From Branchiostoma floridae (Eukaryota > Chordata > Leptocardii > Amphioxiformes > Branchiostomatidae): a stretch of 64,000 nt of DNA. The notes under the pieces were generated by a model. It had not been told where the DNA came from and did not search any database. It worked only from the letters and a program-made list of their open reading frames with translations. Location: the NCBI RefSeq assembly GCF_000003815.2, contig NC_049997.1, positions 11,767,178-11,831,177 of the forward strand. Direction: 5' to 3'. Shown in pieces: positions 41,801 through 56,075 of this stretch (position 1 is its first letter; the number at the start of each line of letters is the position of its first letter). A program made the translations under genes and the position numbers.

Positions 41801-44800
41801 TGAATCTAAAGTCAAAGAATAAGATGTGAAAGGACAGAAGAAAAAAAATCTAATGTTGGTTGGGGGAGGTACCAGTACAGAAATTTCAGGTCCAGAGGAT
41901 CATTTCCAGGTCCGGTGTGACAGCGATCTCGCCCCCCCGTGATCTCGCCCCCCCGGGGGCGAAATCACTAGCGATCTCGCCCCCCCGGGGCGAAATCACT
42001 AGCGATCTCGCCCTCCCCGGCTAGTGATCTCGCCCCCCTACCTCGCCCCCCTTTAGCGATTTCGCCCCCCCCCCCCAAAAAAAACGGGTTTACATGACAT
42101 TTTAGAAGTTGATTGGTATAAATCACAAAATGCAGTTTCAGAATGATATAAGTACACGAGTTTGATACATAACTCCATTCATAGTATCAATATTAACGTA
42201 ATTATATGGTAATAAGAGTGTTGAACTTGTTTCAGACAAGGAGGGTTGGGTCCCTTGTATTCCCATTATTGCATATACCTGAGTCTTGACATAAGATGTA
42301 TTTCATTGTATTCACCTATATATCTCCAATATGAAGTCTCTACCATGAAGTGACCACAAAATAACTATGTAATGTCTTTATTAATTATGCAAATATTAGG
42401 TATTAATTAGAATAACGCACATTTTGGTATATGCACCTGGCCAAGGGATATCTTCACCTCCAACATGACTGTTTTTCTAGTATTTAGGAACTGATGCATT
42501 TACCCGTGTTTCTTAAGACTGGTACTTTACCAGTGTTTGTGTAGCATTTAGCAACAGCTATATCAACTTGCGCGTAGATAGTGTTTATAATGAGAAACTA
42601 TTATTCACGTGTGTTTTTGTTAGTGCTTTGGAAATGTTTCCAGCACAAGAAAGAAAACACTGTGACAAATTGAAAACATATAGCTGACGTATTCCGTACC
42701 ATAGACGGTGTTGATTTATACGTTCGCAGTAGCACTGTTTTTATGCCACCTCAGCTGCAAAAATTGTCTTTTTCATTTCAATGTTATATTTGCACCGAAC
42801 AATATAGTATCGACTTTCGAGGTATGACATCTTACGGTACGGTAATAAGGTGCCATATAGGTACCAGGTAACACACCATATACATTACTCCCCAGGTGCA
42901 GTATAGTGCCAGGTAGCGCACCTGTAATATGTAGTAACCAGCTGCTTTTGGGGGGGGGGGGGCGAAAACGCTAAAGGGGGGCGAAAACGCTAGTGATTTC
43001 GCCCCCCGGGGGGGCGAGATCGCTGTCACACCGGACATGAACCTGGACCTGATTGTCTGTGGAAACTTGAGAACTTGTAATACTCAAAACAATGGTAATT
43101 TGTAAATTTTGCTACAAAGGAATCTGTTTGGTGGATAATTGGACTCCCACTGCATTTTAAAATCCCATCTCCAGGTAACAAAGGCTAACTGTCTCTGTAC
43201 CTTAAGCTTTGACTGTAGAAACTTGGTGCAATTGACTATAAACTCTACTTGACTTCGCTCTTGTTGTCTTCTTGGCCCCCCGGTTAGACAACAAATGGCT
43301 GCCGACATAGTGTGTCCATTTTGTAATTGACGAAACCTGTTCCTCTGCTGTTGTTTTTTCAGGTCTGTTTTTTCGGATTGGTCCAAGAAGAAAAAAATGT
43401 TTTGCACCCTGATGATGTACTGGTCCCTACACCTAACTGTTGGTATACCATACTATGTGTGTTTAGTCCTATGTTCAACCTTCCTGGCCACTTTTTTTTT
43501 GTAGTAGGATTGCAAAACTTATTGACTCTCTGAAATTAAGTTTGCAAAGGGTTTCTGACAGGCATATGTCACAAAATTCTCTAATATGTTAATTTTTTGG
43601 GCTGATCTACATCTGTTTTCTTACAATTAACGTCTCATGTAATTCAATATAACATTTACGATTTGCAAATTTCATGACGTGATCAAAAGAGGGCGAACCA
43701 TATAGCAAGCTAAGGTATAATTAGTTTATTGTCACTCTATTTTCTTAAATACCTCGTAAGATTCATGATGGAAGCACGGTCCAGGTACGTACACAATAAA
43801 AGACCTTTATTTTTTTTTTTTTTTATTTATTTGAACTTCACCATATTGTGTTTACAAAATGGTAGGGAGGCAAAAACAGGTAAAACCTTTACTAGTTGCC
43901 TCCCGTGCAACTAAATTATACAATAATAGAAAAATAATCATAATGATAACAAATAATAACAATTGTACAATCAAATAATAATGATTTTGTCAACGACAAT
44001 AAAAGCAAATATACAATAATAACAAATATAAAGAAATAAATCATAGAAATAATGGTAAGATGAAATATGAAATATCTAGAAAGGTGTACAACTGGGACAC
44101 TGACAGTGGGTGACCCAAGTACATACGTCGTTGGAGTTAAATCTGTCGTTGGTAAGAGAGAGATAGTGAGCTAGGATTGCTTTCTTAAAGGTATTAATTG
44201 TAACAACTGGGGAAAGTTTTAGAGTTCTAATGTTGAGGGGTAAAGCGTTCCAGATGTGAACGATTCTTTGGAAGAAATAGTTTTTAAACGTAGTGGTGAG
44301 ACATTTTTGGGGCTGGAGCTTGGCTTGTGAGTTGGATCTTAGGGATGTGAGTGGAAAACTTATATATTGATGAATGTCAATACCGTATTGTCCCAAGAAA
44401 CATTTAAATAGGAAGGATAAGTCTAATAATTCTCTGCGGTAAGATAGAGGTAAGAGTTGGCAGTAGATCAATCTATCCCTGTAATCAGTTGTATGGTTGT
44501 TGAGAATGTATTTTGTAGCACGTCTTTGGACTTTTTCAAGGGAAGTAATTAAGTTATGAGTGTGGGGGGACCAGATCAACGAGCAATATTCGAGTTTGGG
44601 CCTAACTAGTGTAATATATAGGATTTTCTTAACATTTGCAGGGGCATGGTAACCAACAGATCTCTTAATAAAGCCGAGGGTCGAGTTGGCACTAGCTGTG
44701 ATGTTTTTTATATGACTCTTAAAAGATAGGCAGTTGGACATAGTTACACCTAGGTCATTAAATTCCGTAACTGATGAGAGCACTTGTCCCTCAATTTCGT

Positions 44801-47800
44801 AGTCATAGAGCACTGGTGTTTTAGACCTACAGATAGTGAGCACGTTACATTTAGAGGTATTAAATTTCATCATCCATGTGACACTCCATTCGACCATGTT
44901 GTCAATATCATGCTGAAGGGAAATACAATCAGCTGGTGATGAAATTTGCTTGTAACATTTTGTGTCATCAGCATAAAGGGCCATGGGACATTCTATAGTA
45001 GAGGGCAGGTCATTAATATAAAGTAAAAAAAGTAGAGGTCCCAAAATGGAACCTTGTGGGACTCCGGATATTACAGGAAGCCAGTCTGAAGAAACTCCTT
45101 CAATGACTACTCGTTGTCTTCTATTAGACAGATAATCAGAGAACCAATTTAGGAGATTCGAGTGGAATCCAAATGTCTTAAGTTTGTGTACAAGAAGGTG
45201 ATGTGGAATGCTGTCAAAAGCTTTGGAAAAGTCGAGGTAAATTATATCTATCTGGCCACTGTGATCCAAAGTTGTCCCGACGGTTTGAAAGGTTTCCAAT
45301 AGTTGGGTAGTAGTAGATTTTCCTTTAATAAAGCCATGTTGTAGTGGGTGAATTTGGTCTTGAAGGTGAGGGAAAATACGGTTAAAAATGCAACGTTCCA
45401 TAACCTTACTTACTACACTGAGTAAGGAAATGGGTCGATAGTTTTCAACAGAGTCTTTACTGCCTTTCTTAAAGACGGGACAGACGTTGGCTTCTTTCCA
45501 TTTAGCTGGAACTATGCCCGATTGAATACTTTTGTTGAAGATGGCAGTAAGTTGAGGAGCTAATACGTGTGCACCCTCGCGTAGGATCACTGGGGATATA
45601 GAGTCAGGGCCAATAGCTTTTGTACAGTCTAAGGTAAGCAAGACATCTAGAACTTCCTTGATTGTAAAGTCAATGTTGCCGAGGAAGGGATGTCTCCAAG
45701 CACTGATCTCAGGGAGAGGCTGATTTACTACAGGGGTAGTAAAAACAGAGAAGAAGAACTTGTTAAACAGATTTGCTTTATCAGTAGGTGTCGTTCCTTG
45801 ATAATGTTTGTATTTCAGAATTTGTGGCAAGCAATGTGATTTTGTTTTATTTTTAAAGAAAGTCCAAAATTTCTTAGGATTATTATTGACCAAGGATCCC
45901 AAGTTCTCAAGAAACAGTTTGTACTTGTAATGAATAAGTTTTTGTAGACCATTTCTAAGTTTCCGGAACTTATGCCAGTGGGCTGGGCGATTAGTTTTCT
46001 TTGCTCTTCGCCATGCAGTCAACTTCTTATTTCTAAGATGGTAGACATCACCATCACACCATGGCATGGAATAAGAATTTTTTATTTTAGCTTTTGGTAC
46101 ATGGTTTTCAACCAAGCCACACAAACATTGTAACCACGTATCCCAACAGTCATCAATGCTATCAGATTCTACAAAGCCTTGAGAACCGAGAGTGTCTCTG
46201 AGACTTTGTCGTAGGTTATCAAAGTTGCATTTTTTATACTGGTAGACATGTCTTTTCATGTTTGATTGACGGAATACCGTACGAAAATTCAGGTCAAACT
46301 GTAGAATAGTGTGATCAGTAGGAAAATCAGATGATACTTTTTCAACTTTGGAACATTTTTCAGGAACGTTAGTCAGAATCACATCCAAAAGATGGTTATG
46401 ACTGTTAGAAGTAACATTATTAACCTGTGTTAGTGAGAAATCATTCAAAACATCACAAAACTGGTTTTCTGTAGTAGAATTGCCTATCAAACTACACCAA
46501 TCGATGTTAGGGAGATTCAAATCACCTAATAAGACCACCTTGTTGTATTCTTGGTCGGCCAAACGCAATGTATATTGGAGGTTATTAGTAAATGCCAGTA
46601 AGTCCCCATTAGGGGGTCTATAAAACAAGATGATACCGATTTTCCCCTGTTTTTCTGTCAGCATTTCGCAGACCAAGATTTCGTCAACAGGTTCAATATC
46701 AGACCTCCTTCTTGACAGAATATTGCCATTGACAGCTAAGAGAATGCCCCCGCCGATTTTGCCGGGAATGACAGTACAACGATCTTTGCGATAAAGCAAG
46801 TAGCGCTTGGGAAGCAATTCGTCGTCTTTGATACTTGGGGTTAGCCAAGTTTCAGTTACTGCCACTAAAGAAGGCTGATTTGATTCAACAAGGTTTTGGA
46901 ACAGCACTAATTTATTTCGCCGACTGTTAACAGATTTGATACTACGACCATTCATGTATAAAACTTTGATTTGGCTTGCGCTATCTACTTTATGCAATTC
47001 CTTACGATCTTTGCTATTGTCATCCCTATGTAGCGGGGGCGCTGCAGAAGAGCTAACCGATCTCAGAGTTCTACTACTAAGAGAAATGTTCCCAATTGAC
47101 AGTCTTTCATCGTTATTATTATCGTTTAGGCAGGAATCTGTGTCTGTCTGCTGAGTCAGTAACTCTTCCGACTGAGTTGCACTAGTCTCCTTTGGACTTC
47201 GCTCCATCGGCTTCTCCTGTTGAATACATCCTCCTGAAAACCCTGCCGGATGTAGTCGTTTAGATGGGTGGCTAGAAGAGCTGTTCCTTTCGCGGTGAGA
47301 TGGACTCCATCGTACAAGTGATGCAGCTCAATGTCTTTGTTGTCCAAAAACCCCCACCCTTTCCTAGCACACAAGGATGCTAGATGCTGGTTAACTTTGC
47401 TCACTTTCACAGTAGACCCGTCTCTGACTGCCAAACTGGAGAAGCAGAGTTGAGTCGAGTTTCCGGACATACTGTTGCCCAGGGTCTCGAATTTTCTCGT
47501 TATGGAAGAAATGTCTTCATGAAGGTTGTTCGTCCCAACGTGAAGAATGAGCAACTGAGGTTGGATGTCAGATAGATCATTCTCTGCCAATCTTTCAACC
47601 TGCTCTAAACGAGCTCCTCTGTGTGTCCTACATATGACTACTTTCCCAGTGCTTCGGGACATACGCCTTGGATTCAAGTCTTTCGTCATGGAGTCTGCCA
47701 AAATCACAACATCCGGTCTTTTCCAGGGCTGACTTTTGTGTTGGGGCATCTGTGGACGGGTAGCTTGACTGAAACCTGATCTTCTGGGAGGCTGTGGGCC

Positions 47801-50800
47801 ACGGGTAGCTTGACTGAAACCTGATCTTCTGGGAGACTGTGGACCATGGGTACCTTGACTGAAACCTGATCTTCTGGGAGACTGTGGACCACGGGTACCT
47901 TGACTGAAACCTGATCTTCTGGGAAACAGCCTAGAGTTCTTTACTTGTGGCGTGGGACTACGTTGGTACTCATCATCACTGCGCTCCTCCTCTATATCCA
48001 GAAGTGACTGATATCTGTTTGACAGGGGAACACTAGTACTACTCGAAGGGAAAAGATTACTAGTTGCAGGGGGGCCTTTAGACACGTGATTCCATGTGTC
48101 CTCCGTGTCCTCCCTGACTGTACTGGACGAGTGTTTTCCATCGGTCATAAGAATACGAATCACTTCTTTTAGGGACGCATTTTCATCCCGTAGTCCTTGT
48201 GATAACATGTACACATTTTCTTGAACTGAGGCCAATGTGTTTGCTACATTCCGAAGTTCCAGTGTGATGGATTCAAGACTAGGTTTCGGGACTTCTGGGA
48301 CTGGTGAGGAGGGAGGTAGGCTGATCTTCACTGGCTCACCAGCCACGCGCTTTGGTGACGTTTCAGCCTCCAACGTATCAATGTCTGAAGGGGAAGGAGG
48401 TAGGTTGATCTTCACTGGCTCACCAGCCACGCGCTTTGGTGACGTTTCAGCCTCCAACATATCAATGTCTGAAGGGGAAGGAGGTAGGCTGATCTTCACT
48501 GGCTCACCAGCCACGCGCTTTGGTGACGTTTCAGCCTCCAACGTTTCAATGTCTGATGGGGAAGGAGGTAGGCTGTTCTTCACTGGCTCACCAGCCACGC
48601 GTTTAGGTGACGTTTCAGCTGCCAAAGTTTTAGACTTTGGTAATGTCTCAGCACTAACAGACTCATTGGTGACCTGTTCAAAGTTCTCATCCTCGCTGTC
48701 GGAGACAACAGAGGGCAGAGGCATTTTAACACACTCAGCCAGAGCTTTCGAGTACCTTCCAAATCTCACAAAGTTACTTAGGGCTACACAGTCCTTGGCT
48801 AACAGGATAACTTGTGACTGACCTCTCCTTCTGTTAACCAGACAAGATAGCTCACATTTATGTTCACTCAGAAGATTATCTCTAGCTTGTAGAAACAGTT
48901 TGGAACGTGTAGATTTGAGGGCTTCACAAGCAGTAACACTATCTGTTGGCAAGACTTCTCTAACTCTGTCTAACTGCCAGGGGAAATTGTCTTGCTGACT
49001 CTCAAAAGCAAGTAAAATATTTTCAATCCTTATCTGTAGCTCGGACGGTGCAGACATCATGGACTGGTGCAGACTTGACGTCGAGGACAGCAGTGCTGAA
49101 TGCTGGAGATGCTAAGCTCCTTCACCCTGACCTGGAGGTGTCCACGTTGTGACGTCTGAGGCTGACCGGTCCCTCAGGTTTCCTAGGATCTAGTACAGGG
49201 AGCAAAAACTTCCGGCAGCATCAACAAAGCCTCAAAGAGAACAACTAANNNNNNNNNNNNNNNNNNNNNNNNNNNNNNNNNNNNNNNNNNNNNNNNNNNN
49301 NNNNNNNNNNNNNNNNNNNNNNNNNNNNNNNNNNNNNNNNNNNNNNNNNNNNNNNNNNNNNNNNNNNNNNNNNNNNNNNNNNNNNNNNNNNNNNNNNNNN
49401 NNNNNNNNNNNNNNNNNNNNNNNNNNNNNNNNNNNNNNNNNNNNNNNNNNNNNNNNNNNNNNNNNNNNNNNNNNNNNNNNNNNNNNNNNNNNNNNNNNNN
49501 NNNNNNNNNNNNNNNNNNNNNNNNNNNNNNNNNNNNNNNNNNNNNNNNNNNNNNNNNNNNNNNNNNNNNNNNNNNNNNNNNNNNNNNNNNNNNNNNNNNN
49601 NNNNNNNNNNNNNNNNNNNNNNNNNNNNNNNNNNNNNNNNNNNNNNNNNNCAGGACCCGCTGAGTGTGCAGAGTGCCGCCGGTGTGATATGGGGGAGGGG
49701 GGCACGTCAAACCGCAAACGCCGGTCACAGCAGCGCTGAATGCTGGAGATGCTAAGCTCCTTCACCCTGAGCCTGGAGGTGTCCACGTAGTGACGTCTGA
49801 GGCTGACCGGTCCCTCAGGTTTCCTAGGATCTAGTACAGGGAGCAAAAACTTCCGGCAGTATCAACAAAGCCTTCAAAGAGAACAGGTAGATCTTCTCGT
49901 AAAGGTCATAGACTATGATTCTTTGTCGTTGATGTACCATGTACTAAATACCCACCGGCCCGGGTCCCTATTACAGGACCCGCTGAGTGTGCAGAGTGCC
50001 GCCGGTGTGATATGGGGGAGGGGGGGACGTCAAACAGCAAACGCCGGTCACAGCAGCGCTGAATGCTGGAGATGCTAAGCTCCTTCACCCTGAGCCTGGA
50101 GGTGTCCACGTTGTGACGTCTGAGGCTGACCGGTCCCTCAGGTTTCCTAGGATCTAGTACAGGGAGCAAAAACTTCCGGCAGTATCAACAAAGCCTTCAA
50201 AGAGAACAACTAAGATTTCTCATAAAGGTCAGAGACTTTGTGCGTTGTCGTTGATGTACCATGTACTAAATACCCACCGGCCCGGGTCCCTATTACAGGA
50301 CCCGCTGAGTATGCAGAGTGCCGCCGGTGTGATATAGGGGAGGGGGGCACGTCACACAACAAGCCACTCGTCACAGGTTCAACCGGAGCCAGGTTGCCAT
50401 GTACGATGTTTTTATAAAAAAAATGGGTAGCCTCTCACACAAGACCGCTACTTCTACACGTCTAGAAGATAGTGTACTGGATACCTACCGGCCCGGGTCC
50501 CTATCACAGGACCCGTTGAGTGTGCAGAGTGCCGCCGGTGTGGTTTGGGGGAGGGGGGCACCTCACCAACAAACCGTCGGTCACGATGAGCCAAAAACAG
50601 GAGGGGAGACTTCAAAAGGTCCGGGTTTTCAGTTCTTGTTGCGCTCCAGGGTCTTATGTAGCAGTGTATATGAGAGACAGTCCGCCACTTTTGATTTCTA
50701 TGTGTTATTTCAACTAATTATACTGCCGCGAAGCGGAGGACCTCAGAAGCACGTGCAGCGCCCTCTAGCGTAGTCAGGATTGCCATTACTTGTTTCATAC

Positions 50801-53800
50801 GCCGTGCTCTATGTGTTGATGTTACCGGATTTGCATTCCTCAATTTTTGTTCCCTCCCTTTTTATTTTCATTCTCGTACTCCCACATTTGATATTTGATC
50901 TCCGGGATTTATCATCCATAGATACAAATCAGTGTTGCCTTACCGGAACATCCAGACCCAGTAGCCAGTCCATCTCCTGTATACCCAGTGTTGCAGGTAC
51001 AGGTAGCATCAAGGGCAGGGGGAGGATTATCTGTACAGGTGGCCTGGGCGTGGCACGGATTAGCCAAACAGGCGTCGGCATCTATAAACGATATAACATC
51101 AGGGCATCTTCAAAATTACAATGCCAATAAGACAGAAAATAGACGAATGACGAATCAAGTCAATCGTGAAACAAGATGCCACATATATCATAGTAAATGG
51201 GTTATGATTTAAAAAATCGTACCAGAACATCCAGTTCCGCTAGTGAGTCCATCTCCCGTATACCCGGTGTTGCAGGTACAGGTAGCATCAGTGGCAGGAG
51301 GGGGGTTGTCTGTACAAGTGGCCTGGGCGTGGCACGGATTAGCCAAACAGGCGTCTATGTCTAGAAGTAGTAGGTAAGAAAGAGAATGAATATATATATA
51401 CAACAGGCAAATGCTATCCCTATAGAATTAGGCCATGTTCCGATTATAGAGATGTCATCTTTTTCTTTGACATGGGCATTGACTTTGATATTCTACATTT
51501 ACTATTACACATTTTCTCCTTTTTTTTAGTATCATGCATTTTTCTTATTTTTTCCAATTTACGGCGTATAATGTTATGGGTCGTTCCCATTGAAACATGC
51601 AAGATAGAGATAGAGATCTTACACAAAAGACAATCAATAATCATTTCTCGTCTCTTTAAAAAGCCAGAAAATGTAAAGCATCACAAAAACGGCCATTTCT
51701 GGTCTTATACGTGGCTAATATAGATATCTCAACCAGACTTGTGGTGGTAACGTTTATTACTGAATTTGGTGATAGCCCTAAATCACCTTACACAGACTCC
51801 AAGATCAACGAAGGGAGCGATCTGACATAAACTATAGGAGGGCCTTGGTAGCTGGCTCTACCTGCCGAACAATCAATTTGCTAATTAGAAGTTAACATGA
51901 TTGGCCACTATTTAAATTCTTCATAATGTTCTCAGACAAGAGCCGTTTTGTCAGGGGTTGGAATCCCACCCATGGTTATAATTTTTCCCCAGCCATAAAC
52001 CAATACGAATGTGGTAGAGCATCTTTTGTCAAAAAGGTGTTTAGGAAAAATGAAGGAAGCAGTGAAGTTGTCTGTATTTGCTCAGCATCAAGTCGTAAAG
52101 ACAGCTGGCATAATCTTAATGACAAATTACAAATTACAATGAGAACGAATGATATATAAACAGTATGTACGAAAACCTTTTTTGGAAGCGGTCGAGAGTT
52201 TTTGTTCGTTGCTTATCCATATAATCGAATCAACACGTCCTTTAAAAATGATAAAAGATACCTGCAACTGAGCATCCAGTTCCACTCTTGTGCCCGTCTC
52301 CTGTGTAACCAGTGCCGCAGGTACATGTAGCAGGCGGAGCAGGATTGTCCGTGCAGGTGGCCGAAGCCACGCAAGGGTCATACAGGCAGGAATCTAGAAG
52401 AGGATGAAGAACTTTATTGCGGGACATTTGTAACAACTATAATGTATGGCAATTTTCACATATATGTCAGATGTATTGCTAATGTCTCATAATTTTTAAT
52501 TAAGAACTAATCGACTATACGAATGATAATCAAAACATATCAAGGTAAAAGTATACATGCTAATAATCTAGAAAGTGCAAAACACCACAATTTTAAAGTA
52601 TCAATTGCCTTCTCGAAAAATCTGTCCGTGTTTCTTTGAAATACTTTCCAGTGTTTCGCTTCAAGATAATTTCTAAATCATTGACTCAACTCCTACTCTT
52701 TTTACATTCAGCACCCATTTAACTCAAATGCAAATTCACTTTAATCAAAGTTTTTATACGTATAGATTAATTTCAAAATACGCCTCATCATGGCACAGTA
52801 GTACGTACCGTCTTTCAGGGCGCATAAGGCGTATCGGTCATTCAGGACTTCACTTGTACATATAACCCCGGAGTCTACACCACAAGCGTCTCCACCGAGA
52901 CCATAGTACATGTACACTCCTTCAAACTGGGGACATTGATCCGGTCGTCCACCGCAGAGAGACTGTGAAAGCTGCATCATTGGTTGTAAACAGTCAGTCA
53001 GCCCAATCTCGACACAGCCTTCCAATGTCCAGCACATCGGGTTGGCGGGTCCACTGACGCCCGAACACGGTATGATGTAACCTTCTGCATCACATGTCGC
53101 CTTCACATTTGCATCTGTCATCTTCCCGGATGCCTGCACCTTGAAATAGTCGTGTCCTGCAAACGTCACTAGAAATGTTGCAGCTGGAAAAAGCAAGGAG
53201 ATAAAATGCTCAAACTTGCTCAACCGAAAGAGATTACCAAGTTACCACTACAGTACTTCAATACAGTAGAAGTCGTTTAATCCTCAACAGTACACCTTCC
53301 AGGACTGATCAATCTGTCACCCTGGGGTCCGCGCGGACACCAAAACAGTTTTTTTCTAAATTGTCAAAATCATAAGTAAGCAACCACCTCAATTCTTTTG
53401 CTGAAATGATGTGAAATTCTGAGTCCATAGTAGTTACAAAAATCACACATTTTTACCTTTTGCTATTTTGTTGTTGAAAAAAGAAGAAATCAAGAAAAAT
53501 TCAAGTTTCACCATGGGGTCCGCGCGGAGTATAACGGCATCGAAGTCTGTTTTAGTAAACTTTGAACTTCTCGATAAACGCCTAAAAGAAACAAATTGAT
53601 GATAACCGTGGTTACCATGGCTAATTCTTTCAATGGGACCTTATAAATATGCATATATCCTATATGCATATGCACTTTCATTTGTAGTGCCAATATCTGA
53701 TATGATACGACAAACTGCATCCAAGCAGCTAAATGAACTGGATATGACAAATGTATAAAACTATACAGACACGACATGTGAGTAAATGAAGCATATTCAA

Positions 53801-56024
53801 ACCATCGGCCCCCACCCTATGCAAAACTGGACTGTTCTAAAAGTGAATTTGAAAAAGTCAACCCTAGAATTGTCCAATCTTTAGTGCACAATATTAGGCG
53901 ATCAAAAAGCGTCTTTGTTACTGCAAACAAACATATTCATAACCAAAATCTAATGAGAGATAAAGAACATACAAATTGAACAACGCGTAACTTTCGGCAT
54001 AGCAACTATATATTTGTTGCGTACGTCAATTATGACAAGCTAGCAAATATTTCTTTCCACTAGTATTGAAGTCTTAGTTAGAAATTCCTTCAGAAACATA
54101 GACTAACATCGATAACATAGGTGAGTCGCGAAGGTGCTTTTGTTTTGTTTGACTGTGTGTTCTTAGCAACATGTGTGTTCTTAGCAACAGTGAACCTGGT
54201 GGTTCCAACCAACCACACCCAGAGTCGTAAAAACGTAGAAATGAAATTAATGGGCTAAACAGACGAAGTTTCAAAGTCTTGTGGGATTTTGTATATATCC
54301 TTAGCACATTTCCGTCAATCCGTTACTATGATTCATTATAGAGCAATGTGTGCCTTTTGGGTACATATTAAAGGCACCCAAATAACAACGTTCGCGTCCT
54401 TGTATGGCAGTATAACAAAAAATGTACAACACCTTCACATCGACACCCACAGTTACAGGCTGGACTAGAAGCTAAATTGCGGATAAATAAACTATGGTTC
54501 AGACTGCAGGTGTCGATGCGAAGGCGTGTAAGGAGGGCGCAGGTGTATCGAGGACCGTAACTAAAATGTAAAACCTAATAACATTGTTGACAGGCAGAAA
54601 ATGTACATTTTTTTGTATGCAAATCTTGGGAGATATGCCAAGGGATTGTTCAATCGCCTGTGTTGAACTGCCCGGGTCGGTGTTCCGAGTGTTACTCGAA
54701 ATTCTAATACACTAGTATACGGGATCACACGAGTGGGTGCCTTCGGTTTCCGACGGCGAGTTCCGACGGATACCGAAGGCACCCGAAGCTACGGGTGCCG
54801 AAAGCGCCAGACAGCCAAAAGCCTAACGTAAACGCAAACGTTTTAACCTAGAAATTGATTTATTTTTTGTGCTGAAGTAGCTCTGTCTTCAATGCGTCAC
54901 ATTTTCCACGTCAGTTTTCAAATGCGGATCTTCTTTGAGTTCTAACGGACGCGACTGTCAGATAGGCCGCCAGTGCTACATGTTTTCACATGGAGCAAAT
55001 TTTATGGCGGGGTACTGAATTATTCATATTGCAGACTTATCCTCATATACCCCTGCCCAAGGACGCAAACTGACAAGAACGGTGCCAGAACGATATAAAA
55101 AATGAAGAAAAAAAAACATTTTGGATAGATAATCGCACTTTAAGTTCTACATTTTACTAACAGCGAGTAAAGCAATGCAAACAACATAACATAAAGTAAG
55201 GTGATAGGGCTTTAAGTCTTATAAGCAGATAACATTTGAATCGATTAAACCTCTACAATATTTGACTCCTTATTCAAACAGCATTTCTAAACAATCCGTT
55301 AGTGTACACTATGTGCATGTTTAAAGCTGAAAACCTATAAGAAATTGTTTTGTTTGGTACAGTTACAAACTTACCTGATGACGTCTGAGTTAACCGAAGC
55401 AGCGTCCACGCAAGGACTATGCTGTTAATCCCGATAATGAACATTTTTAATATCCCTCTTTCATTTCTCGACCTTAATCAATTTTTGCAGCTGTCAAAAG
55501 AGTTTGCAACATTCTCAAAGAAGTGCTGCCTTTTAGTAAGCGTTGCCTAAGGTTTATCGGTCAGTGCGCAAGCGTCAAACGATCACGTGACCTGTGGTTC
55601 TTTGTTCGAGGATAAACTAGCACATTTACAATCGACATTAAATGGACTGAAAACGCAAAGTCGATTTGATATAGACAGGGAACAATGTGTGTTTGTAGAT
55701 GCAGGAATTATTCTTCATGTTCTTGCTAAAGCTAAATTAGATTCTTATTACAGTCGAGCACTGTATTGTGAGGTTGGAATTTCCCATAAAACGCGGAATC
55801 GAAGAATGTCACTGACTTCTGCACTGTCACTGATATTTACGCTGTCATGGATCCACCTTTTATTTGGCTTTGTGTTCCTAACAACAGCCGGCATTATGTT
55901 TCCAACTACACCCAGAGTCGTAAAGAGCTTTTGTACAGAAATGAAATTAATGGTGTGAAAAGTCGGACGTCAGCAGGTTGCTATGGTCTTCTCCTTTTAC
56001 GACTCGAATTGTTGTCCTTGACGA

Positions 56025-56075
<51 letters not shown>

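Larger units (their letters stand above)
43810..50600 (-). mobile_element. CR1-like non-LTR retrotransposon with both ORFs open
   Basis: The element lies in the intron between EGF 3 and CCP 1, in the same orientation as the host gene. From 5' to 3' it has tandem monomers (about 50600-49085), ORF1 (49060-47156), ORF2 (47207-44076) and an A/T-rich 3' UTR ending in a poly(A) tail (T-run at 43810-43828). Both ORFs are uninterrupted, which suggests a young insertion. The 5' limit is uncertain: monomer similarity fades near 50600 and I found no clear target-site duplication. An N gap (49249-49650) falls inside the monomers. Confidence 0.88.

Noticed and set aside
48237..48821. 194-codon plus-strand frame
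   Set aside because: Antisense shadow of the repeated part of LINE ORF1.
50720..50775. 5' end of the LINE at the CCGCGAAGCGG hairpin
   Set aside because: Monomer similarity stops earlier and no target duplication matches; the hairpin may belong to another repeat.
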